Part shown: positions 1-5,285 of the stretch, one piece after another | Numbering within the stretch: the stretch's first letter is position 1 | Layout of the letters: each line of letters begins with the position of its first letter | Source of the DNA: DAONLM01 sp035406685 | Lineage (GTDB): Bacteria; Spirochaetota; GWE2-31-10; MWDO01 | Reading direction: 5' to 3' | NCBI GenBank assembly: GCA_035406685.1 | Contig: DAONLM010000160.1 | Coordinates: forward strand, 1 to 7,252 | Length of the DNA stretch: 7,252 nt | Notes under the pieces: model-generated | Told to the model about the DNA's origin: nothing | The model's database searches: none | What the model saw: the letters and a program-made list of their open reading frames with translations, nothing else | Made by a program: the position numbers and the translations under genes

Positions 1-1
1 A

Positions 2-208
2 TATTTTGCTGGGATTGAAGTAGAGGGGGAAGAAGCGTTTTCAAAAAGAATAGAAGAATGGGAAAAGGAAATAGAAACTTTAAGGGAAGCTAAGGCTGTG
101 GTGGTTAAGATTGGTTCCCCAGATATCCCAGTCTTTAACGAACATAACGACTATTTTTTACTCAAGTTCAACCTAGAATTTTGCCTGAAAGAGATAAAAT
201 TCTTATAA
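2..208 (+). CDS. C-terminal end of an unrecognised protein (5' truncated by window edge)
   Basis: An open frame enters from the left edge and ends at TAA 206-208, giving the last 68 residues of a protein. The visible part begins with a Glu/Lys-rich stretch that looks like an amphipathic helix (residues about 8-32, with EEWEKEIETLREAK). A beta-like stretch follows (AVVVKIGSPDIPVF), and the end is mixed polar and hydrophobic (NEHNDYFLLKFNLEF). I do not recognise the family. Its base use differs from the rest of the window: 67 of the first 180 bases are G or C by my count, and it uses GTG, CTC, AAC, TCC and ATC codons that are rare in the genes downstream. This supports a real coding frame with a separate history, possibly acquired by transfer. 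It is separated from the next operon by about 190 bases and a promoter, so it is not part of it. No signal peptide or membrane segment is visible in the fragment. Confidence 0.6.
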   Translation, partial: YFAGIEVEGEEAFSKRIEEWEKEIETLREAKAVVVKIGSPDIPVFNEHNDYFLLKFNLEFCLKEIKFL

Positions 209-338
209 AATTAACCATCTTTCTAAAATTTGGTCATTCTATCTTTCTTACTCAAAACTTACCCTTAGGATAATTCTATCTTTTTTCACTGCCTAAAAAT
301 AAATTCGCATCCATATTATTAGCATATATTAAAATATT
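209..338. other. Pyrimidine-rich intergenic region with no gene
   Basis: No frame on either strand reads as a protein. The + strand is rich in C and T, opposite to the purine-rich coding sequence around it. A short near-repeat, ATTCTATCTTT, starts at 236 and again at 273. The second copy overlaps a weak hairpin (GATA 269-272, loop ATTC, TATC 277-280) followed by a run of six T at 281-286. This could be a feeble terminator for the upstream gene, but a 4-bp A/T-rich stem is too weak to call as one. Confidence 0.4.
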
Positions 339-367
339 TTGACAAAGTAAAAAAAATTAAGTATATA
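339..367 (+). promoter_or_regulatory. Sigma70-type promoter of the transporter-hydrolase-Mur ligase operon
   Basis: A perfect -35 box TTGACA (339-344) is followed by exactly 17 bases and then TATATA (362-367), five of six matches to TATAAT. Transcription would begin near 374. It lies directly upstream of the transporter gene and is the best promoter match I see in the window. A two-fold symmetric ACTAT-TT-ATAGT (377-388) follows just downstream of the predicted start and could be an operator, although short A/T palindromes are common in DNA of this composition. Confidence 0.7.
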
Positions 368-388
368 TAACAAAAAACTATTTATAGT

Positions 389-393
389 GGGAG
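389..393 (+). promoter_or_regulatory. Ribosome binding site GGGAG that selects the TTG start at 402
   Basis: GGGAG at 389-393 lies 8 bases before a TTG codon at 402, the usual Shine-Dalgarno spacing. The in-frame GTG at 387 has only A/T-rich sequence before it and no Shine-Dalgarno match. With transcription starting near 374, it would have a leader of about 12 bases. The site therefore favours TTG 402 as the true start. Confidence 0.6.
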
Positions 394-401
394 TATTAAA
401 A

Positions 402-1673
402 TTGAAAATCTGGTTAAAATTATCTATTGCCATAGTATTAGGAACAATTGCTGGAATTTTTATAAAAGTAGATGTGGTATGGTTTAATAATTTATTAAAA
501 TTTCTTTCTGATATATCAATAAATTCATTGCTATATTTAACTTCTATTTATATAGTGTTGAATTTTTTTATAGGCTTCTATAATTTAATAAAAGAAAAGA
601 TATATCTTAAAATATTATCCATCTTCATAATAGTTTTACTAATTTCTATAATATTTTCTGCTATACTTTCAATTGGAATTATGAATCTTGATATATTACA
701 GGTAGGAAGTTCATTCAGAATATATCAGATAAAAGAAAAACCACTTTTATTACCATCCTTTGGCGATATTTTATTAAAGACAATAAACAAAAATATATTT
801 TCAATATTTACGGATAGTAATATTTATATTTTACCATTGATCTTTGTTGCGCTTATTCTTTCAATATCATCTTTTTTAAATCAGAAAAAATCAATATATT
901 TTGTTGAGGTAGTATATTCCACAGAGCAGATACTTAATTTAATTGTAAAAGCTATATTGGAAATTTTCCCATTTGGTGCAATATTTATAATATTTTATAT
1001 AGTAAAAAATAATTTCTTTCCATATGAGTTGCAGGAGATAGTTAAGTCAGAAAATATAAATTATATGGTTGTCTTAAAACCAATAATAAATTGTATATTG
1101 ATATCTATAGTTTTAATTATCATTTTTTCTATATTTATTAGGGTTGTTCTTAAAAAGAATGTTTTTAAAATATTGCTCTCTCTGCTGGGTGCCACATTGA
1201 CTGCTTTTGTGACTGGCAATACTGCTGCATCATTAATCTCATTAAATGAGCATTTAAAGAAAAATAGTGGCATCGATGAGAGCAATGCAAATGTTTTAAC
1301 TCCTCTTGCTCTGCTTTTAAATAGATCCGGAACAATCATTGTATCCAGTGTAATTTTAATGACATTGTTATATATATATCATTTGAATATAATTACCTTC
1401 TCGATTCAAATATTACTTTTCTTCTTGATAATTCTTTTTTCATTCAGACTCGATGGATTGAATGATATAGGACATTTGTCACTTGTGGCAATGGTTCTTA
1501 ATTTTCCTTATTTAAATTTTGAGGAGAATAGTTATCTACTATTTTATCTTTTTGTCCCACTTTTTTCAAGAATAAGCGTTGCTGTCGATACTCTTACTTC
1601 TGGTTTTATTATAACAATAACTTCTATTTTAACAGAAAAAGTAGTGGATAAAAGGTACATTGAGTTTATATAA
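402..1673 (+). CDS. Divergent dicarboxylate/amino acid:cation symporter-fold membrane transporter (SLC1/DAACS family)
   Basis: A polytopic inner-membrane protein of 423 residues, within the normal range for this family of Na+- or H+-coupled glutamate, aspartate and dicarboxylate carriers. It starts with KIWLKLSIAIVLGTIAGIFI, the usual first helix. The middle (residues about 118-200) follows the family pattern of a PS-x-GDILL loop and a P-x-GAIF segment. The transport core is recognisable but altered. Hairpin 1 reads GATLTAFVTGNTAASL (residues 263-278) where a Ser-rich motif is usual. Helix 7 reads NRSGT (307-311) where NMDGT is typical. Helix 8 reads PLFSRISVAVDTLTSG (386-401) where P...D-x-x-RT-x-x-NV-x-GD is typical. 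The acidic residues that bind Na+ and the Arg that binds the substrate side chain therefore seem absent. The fold call is firm, but substrate and coupling ion are open. An upstream in-frame GTG at 387 would add five residues but lacks a ribosome site. The stop overlaps the next start by one base (TAATG), so translation is probably coupled. Confidence 0.8.
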   Translation: MKIWLKLSIAIVLGTIAGIFIKVDVVWFNNLLKFLSDISINSLLYLTSIYIVLNFFIGFYNLIKEKIYLKILSIFIIVLLISIIFSAILSIGIMNLDILQVGSSFRIYQIKEKPLLLPSFGDILLKTINKNIFSIFTDSNIYILPLIFVALILSISSFLNQKKSIYFVEVVYSTEQILNLIVKAILEIFPFGAIFIIFYIVKNNFFPYELQEIVKSENINYMVVLKPIINCILISIVLIIIFSIFIRVVLKKNVFKILLSLLGATLTAFVTGNTAASLISLNEHLKKNSGIDESNANVLTPLALLLNRSGTIIVSSVILMTLLYIYHLNIITFSIQILLFFLIILFSFRLDGLNDIGHLSLVAMVLNFPYLNFEENSYLLFYLFVPLFSRISVAVDTLTSGFIITITSILTEKVVDKRYIEFI

Positions 1674-2431
1674 TGTTTATAGAAAAAAATATTAATATAA
1701 CTGGTCTTAATATCTCTTTTATAGATAATGAAAAAAATAATTCAAAAATTATTCTTTTTATGCATGGCTGGGGTGCTGATAAATATAATCTTATGTCAAT
1801 ATACAAGCCACTTATGGACAATTATAGAATAATTTCAGTAGATCTTCCAGGTTTTGGCAATAGTAGCAGACCAGAAATAAGCATTGGTAGTGAAGAATAT
1901 TGTGAAATTATATATAAATTCTTAGTAGCATTAAATATAAAAAAAATCAATATAGTTGCTCATTCATTTGGTGGTAAGCTTGCTATTTTACTGGCAGTCA
2001 ATTATTCAAATTTTGTAGAAAAACTTGTTTTAATAGATAGTTCTGGCATAAGAGCAAAAAGAGGATTTTTATGGTATATAAGGGTATTTAGTTTTAAATT
2101 TTTAAAATTTCTATATAAAAATATTTTTAAAAATGATAGATTACTGGAGAGTTTAAAAAATAGATTTGGTTCTGATGATTATAAGAATGCCGGAAAAATG
2201 AGAGATATTCTTGTAAAAACTGTAAATGAAGATTTCAGTCATATATTAGACAAAATAAAGTGCCCGGTCTTTTTATACTGGGGAGAAAAAGATAGAGATA
2301 CTCCTTTATGGATGGCAAGAAAAATGCAAAAAAAAATAAATGATTGTGGAATGTTTATAGTTAAAAATGGAGGGCATTACTCTTTTTTGCAGGATAATAG
2401 AATAGTAAACATAATAAAATCTTTTATTTAA
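1673..2431 (+). CDS. Alpha/beta hydrolase fold protein
   Basis: A soluble protein of 252 residues with the classic alpha/beta hydrolase layout. It has an oxyanion-loop HGWG (31-34), the strand motif VDLPGFGNS (56-64), and a nucleophile elbow AHSFGG (96-101) with Ser98. The acid loop is YWGEKDRDTP with Asp207, and the catalytic His235 sits in NGGHYSF (232-238). The triad is complete, so the enzyme should be active. The region between about residues 125 and 190 is basic and aromatic and would form a cap over the active site. There is no signal peptide, so it should act in the cytoplasm or on the inner membrane face. The start ATG overlaps the TAA of the transporter gene and has only a weak TGAG upstream, which points to translational coupling. 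The Mur ligase follows after 11 bases. The substrate cannot be read from the sequence; an ester or amide linked to the neighbouring envelope-type ligase is an inference from context. Confidence 0.85.
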   Translation: MFIEKNINITGLNISFIDNEKNNSKIILFMHGWGADKYNLMSIYKPLMDNYRIISVDLPGFGNSSRPEISIGSEEYCEIIYKFLVALNIKKINIVAHSFGGKLAILLAVNYSNFVEKLVLIDSSGIRAKRGFLWYIRVFSFKFLKFLYKNIFKNDRLLESLKNRFGSDDYKNAGKMRDILVKTVNEDFSHILDKIKCPVFLYWGEKDRDTPLWMARKMQKKINDCGMFIVKNGGHYSFLQDNRIVNIIKSFI

Positions 2432-2432
2432 C

Positions 2433-2438
2433 AAGAGG
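2433..2438 (+). promoter_or_regulatory. Ribosome binding site of the Mur ligase gene
   Basis: AAGAGG in the 11-base gap after the hydrolase stop, only 4 bases before ATG 2443. The spacing is short, but no later in-frame start has a better site. Confidence 0.55.
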
Positions 2439-2442
2439 TAAT

Positions 2443-4137
2443 ATGGCAACAATATTTTTTTTGGTTATCTTATTAATAGCCACATTCTTGACTCTCATTA
2501 TTTATAGTATATATCTTATTCACAAATTACAATTATTGGGCTATAAGAATCAAAAATTTATAAAATGGCTTGAGAGTCGTAATTTTAGAGAAGTATTAGT
2601 ATGGGATATTTTTGAATTATTATTTCCTCTATTTTTAATTCTTGTATTTTATTTTACAATAAATCCACAAAATATTCCATTATACAAATATATTACTGCA
2701 ACAATTATATCTTTGGTTTTCTTGTGGAAATTGATTCATCCTTTTATAAAAGGGTGGATAGGGCCTCTTGCCACTAAAAATGTAAAAAAGCCATTAAAAT
2801 GGACATCAAGAGTAATCAGATTATTTATTACTCTTAATTTACTTAGTATAGTAATTTTAGTATTTGGATTTTTATTTACTGCTATGCCACTCGATGTATT
2901 TACACTTTCTACATGGGCATTTTTTAAATTTAATGCCTTTCTTCTTTTTGTGAGTGTTATTTCCCCAATTATAGTTATAGCTGCAAATTTTATTAATTTT
3001 CCAATAGAAAAATTGATTCAATTTTTTTATTGGACAAAGGCAAAGAATAAACTCTTAAAAGCAAATCTTTTTAACATCGGGATTACTGGTAGTTATGGAA
3101 AGACATCCACAAAATTTTTTTTAGCGACAATTCTTGCTGAGAAATATAAGACTTTATTTACCCCTGCATCTTTTAATACGCCAATGGGTATAAGCAAAGT
3201 TGTAAATGAAGAAAAGAATCTTAATGATTATAAATATTTTGTAGTGGAAATGGGTGCTGATCACTTAGGGGAAATAGATTATCTCTGTAAGCTTGTAAAA
3301 ATAAACTGCGGCATCCTGACTGCTATTGGATTACAACACCTTGAGACATTTGGCTCCATCAAAAATATTATTAAGACAAAATTTGCAATTTTAGTAAATA
3401 TTCTAGAGAATGGCTTTGGAATTTATAATTATGATTCACCACTTGTAAGAGAAAATATTAATATTTTTCCCATAAAGGCAAAATTATATTGTTATAGCCT
3501 TGAGGAAAAAGACTTTTCAAAGGTCAATGTCTATGCAACAGATATAAGACATACAAGATCAGGGCTTGAATTTAAGGCTTTTTTTGATACTGGCGAAGTT
3601 CTTGATATAAAGACAGAGTTACTCGGAAGCCATAATGCATCTAACTTACTTGCTGCAATGCTATGTGCAAAAGTTATTGGGCTTACAAAGGAAGAGATTG
3701 AAGAAGGAATAAAAAAGATAAAACCTGTTGAACATAGATTACAGAGAATTGATGCAGGGACTGGTGTCCTTGTTCTTGATGATGCTTTTAATTCTAATTT
3801 AGCAGGTGCAACAGAAGCATTAAAGATTTTAAAAGAGATAGATGGTAATAAAAAGATAATAGTAACTCCCGGGCTTGTGGAACTTGGCGAAAAAGAGGAT
3901 GAACAGAATAAAATTTTTGGAAATAGAATGGCAAATTATGTGGACTATGCTATTTTGATAGGTAAAGAAAAGACAAAAAAGATATATGAAGGACTCATTG
4001 AACTTAATTTTAACAAAGATAGGATAATAGTGGTAAGCTCTTTGAATGAGGCAAGAGGTATATTACAATCAATTGTTAAACCCGGTGATGTTGTTTTGTT
4101 TGAAAATGATTTACCTGATACTTTTAATGAGAAATAG
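2443..4137 (+). CDS. Membrane-anchored MurF-like Mur ligase family protein
   Basis: A 564-residue protein in two parts. Residues 1 to about 200 form a membrane module with about five hydrophobic segments (roughly 3-26, 55-73, 80-97, 125-147, 157-185) and basic loops. From about 205 a Mur ligase core follows: P-loop GITGSYGKTST (213-223), SFNTPMGI (243-250), VVEMGADHLGEI (267-278) with the Mg-site Glu269, and AIGLQHLETFGS (294-305). Then come LGSHNASNLLAA (394-405), EHRL (430-433), DDAFNSN (446-452) and VELGEKEDEQ (479-488). These match MurF, which joins D-Ala-D-Ala to UDP-MurNAc-tripeptide with ATP, better than MurC, MurD or MurE. The N-terminal UDP-sugar-binding domain of MurF is missing and replaced by the membrane module. 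The end also differs, reading LFENDLPDTF (552-561) where MurF usually has a Lys-Gly-Ser loop. It is therefore likely a paralogue working on a membrane-bound or other acceptor, not the housekeeping MurF. It is the last gene of the operon starting at 402. Confidence 0.85.
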   Translation: MATIFFLVILLIATFLTLIIYSIYLIHKLQLLGYKNQKFIKWLESRNFREVLVWDIFELLFPLFLILVFYFTINPQNIPLYKYITATIISLVFLWKLIHPFIKGWIGPLATKNVKKPLKWTSRVIRLFITLNLLSIVILVFGFLFTAMPLDVFTLSTWAFFKFNAFLLFVSVISPIIVIAANFINFPIEKLIQFFYWTKAKNKLLKANLFNIGITGSYGKTSTKFFLATILAEKYKTLFTPASFNTPMGISKVVNEEKNLNDYKYFVVEMGADHLGEIDYLCKLVKINCGILTAIGLQHLETFGSIKNIIKTKFAILVNILENGFGIYNYDSPLVRENINIFPIKAKLYCYSLEEKDFSKVNVYATDIRHTRSGLEFKAFFDTGEVLDIKTELLGSHNASNLLAAMLCAKVIGLTKEEIEEGIKKIKPVEHRLQRIDAGTGVLVLDDAFNSNLAGATEALKILKEIDGNKKIIVTPGLVELGEKEDEQNKIFGNRMANYVDYAILIGKEKTKKIYEGLIELNFNKDRIIVVSSLNEARGILQSIVKPGDVVLFENDLPDTFNEK

Positions 4138-4140
4138 GTA

Positions 4141-4169
4141 TTGATAAAATTTTTATTTTATGATAAAAT
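4141..4169 (+). promoter_or_regulatory. Candidate promoter just before the lipoprotein gene
   Basis: TTGATA (4141-4146), 17 bases, then TAAAAT (4164-4169): five of six matches in each box at ideal spacing. The -10 box ends 8 bases before ATG 4178, so transcription would start almost at the start codon. Two copies of TGATAAAAT (4142-4150 and 4161-4169), 19 bases apart, and an A/T-only inverted repeat (ATAAAAT 4144-4150, ATTTTAT 4155-4161) overlap the promoter and might serve a regulator. Confidence 0.5.
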
Positions 4170-4177
4170 GGTAGAGT

Positions 4178-4603
4178 ATGAAAGAAAGATATATTTTTAT
4201 TATACTATTTATATTTTTATCACTTGCTTGCTTTAAAAAAGAAAGAATTACTAATGATAGTAATAATCAAGAGAATGTTATAGAAGAAAATAATAAATTT
4301 AAAGAAATAGACGTTGTTAAAATGAGAGAACTTATTGATAAATCTGAAGAAATGAATGTTGAGGTATTTTTTGCAATTTCTATTCTATATAAAAATTTTA
4401 TATCGCCATTTATCGATACTATGAAAGATAAGCCAGAAGATGACCAGAAGATATTTTTTGAAGAAAAAACAAAGGAATTTTTCAATAGCATAAAATATAC
4501 AGAAGAGGAATATCTTGAATTTCAAAGAAAAAATGAAAAGGCTCTTATTGAGTATTTAAATCACCATCCAGAATTAATTGATTATCTGGTAACAATAAAT
4601 TAG
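4178..4603 (+). CDS. Small predicted lipoprotein of unknown function
   Basis: A 141-residue protein beginning with a lipoprotein signal: basic MKERY, a hydrophobic core (IFIILFIFL) and LSLAC, with Cys18 as the likely lipidated residue. The lipobox has Ser at -3, looser than the E. coli consensus but like spirochaete lipoboxes. The mature part is charged and mostly helical, with an Asn/Glu-rich linker (residues about 25-42) and then a domain without cysteines. Motifs such as VKMRELIDKSEEM and TEEEYLEFQRKNEKALIEYLNHHPEL suggest a small helical bundle. I do not recognise the family. The signal peptide fixes the start, since no later start would keep it. There is no well-spaced ribosome site: GAG lies 1 base and GG 6 bases from the ATG. 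It is separated from the Mur ligase by 40 bases holding a promoter, and yhhN follows 22 bases after its stop. Confidence 0.75.
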   Translation: MKERYIFIILFIFLSLACFKKERITNDSNNQENVIEENNKFKEIDVVKMRELIDKSEEMNVEVFFAISILYKNFISPFIDTMKDKPEDDQKIFFEEKTKEFFNSIKYTEEEYLEFQRKNEKALIEYLNHHPELIDYLVTIN

Positions 4604-4622
4604 CCTTATAAAATAAGGGGGG
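4604..4622 (+). promoter_or_regulatory. Hairpin overlapping the strong ribosome binding site of yhhN
   Basis: Immediately after the TAG of the lipoprotein gene, CCTTAT (4604-4609) and ATAAGG (4613-4618) form a perfect 6-bp inverted repeat around an AAA loop. Its 3' arm contains the first part of the Shine-Dalgarno run AAGGGGGG (4615-4622) that serves ATG 4626. A ribosome finishing the lipoprotein would open the hairpin, so it could couple translation of the two genes. There is no T-run after it, so it is not an intrinsic terminator. Confidence 0.45.
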
Positions 4623-4625
4623 AAT

Positions 4626-5282
4626 ATGACTTTTTTATTGATTCATATTATTTATATAACAATAACTGGGACAATAGCCTTATTATGTTACTATTTTAAA
4701 AATAATCTATTTATCTGGACAAAGCCTCTTCCAGTATTAGGATTGGTTATTATTCAGATAATAAATTTATTATTTATTAATACATCCTATCATTATATAT
4801 TTATAATATTCATATCAATTGCATTACTTGCTGGAATGATAGGGGATATCCTACTTGCCAAAAAAAATATGCTTATAATGGGCATGATATCCTTTGTAAT
4901 TGGCCATATTTTTTATATAATGAGATTTAAGCAATATAAATGGAGTATGCCTATATATATTACAATCATAGTTGTTGCAATAAGTGTTTTATTTGGAATA
5001 TTTTTGAGTATAAAAATGGATCCAGCCAAAAAAAGAGAGTTTCTTATACCTCTATGGTGTTATATAACAATCATAACTCTTATGTTGTTATCTGCGATTA
5101 ATTTTGAATATAATGTAAAGAGAGGAATACCTTTTTATTTTATAGGAGCTTTACTATTTTATATATCTGATGCGATTCTTTCAATTGATAAATTTATTAA
5201 AGAATTTAGACTGGCAATGTTGTTTGTATTAATTACTTACTATCCGGCTCAAATGTTTCTTTCATTAGGTACGATTTTTTAA
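4626..5282 (+). CDS. yhhN: YhhN/TMEM86 family integral membrane protein (lysoplasmalogenase-like)
   Basis: A 218-residue protein made almost wholly of about eight membrane helices, the size and pattern of the YhhN family. Characterised animal members (TMEM86B) and a Legionella homologue cleave the vinyl-ether bond of lysoplasmalogens. Family landmarks are in order: TKPLPVLGL (32-40), LLAGMIGDILLA (67-78) with Gly73-Asp74, MGMISFVIGHIFYI (85-98), PLWCYI (142-147), GALLFYISDAILSIDKF (174-190) with Asp182, and ITYYPAQMFLSLG (203-215). The polar residues thought to form the active site in the membrane (Lys33, Asp74, His94, Asp182 and the tyrosines near 205) are present, so an active enzyme is plausible. 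The start has the strongest Shine-Dalgarno run in the window (AAGGGGGG), partly inside a hairpin. The LdpA-like gene starts 3 bases after the stop. Enzyme activity is inferred from the family; many bacterial members are untested. Confidence 0.85.
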   Translation: MTFLLIHIIYITITGTIALLCYYFKNNLFIWTKPLPVLGLVIIQIINLLFINTSYHYIFIIFISIALLAGMIGDILLAKKNMLIMGMISFVIGHIFYIMRFKQYKWSMPIYITIIVVAISVLFGIFLSIKMDPAKKREFLIPLWCYITIITLMLLSAINFEYNVKRGIPFYFIGALLFYISDAILSIDKFIKEFRLAMLFVLITYYPAQMFLSLGTIF

Positions 5283-5285
5283 ATC

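Noticed and set aside
269..286. Possible terminator (GATA-ATTC-TATC followed by six T)
   Set aside because: The 4-bp stem has a single G:C pair and would be too unstable; noted only in the intergenic entry.
1061..1339. Open frame on the - strand inside the transporter gene (92 codons)
   Set aside because: It lies wholly opposite the well-supported transporter, has no ribosome site or recognisable protein pattern, and fits chance openness.
2328..2462. Homopolymer runs (nine A at 2328-2336, eight T at 2455-2462) as possible programmed frameshift sites
   Set aside because: Both genes stay in frame with intact motifs on each side, and such runs are expected at this A/T content.
4267..4491. Open frame on the - strand inside the lipoprotein gene
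   Set aside because: The Ser-rich translation is the mirror of Glu/Asp/Asn codons on the + strand; it has no independent support.
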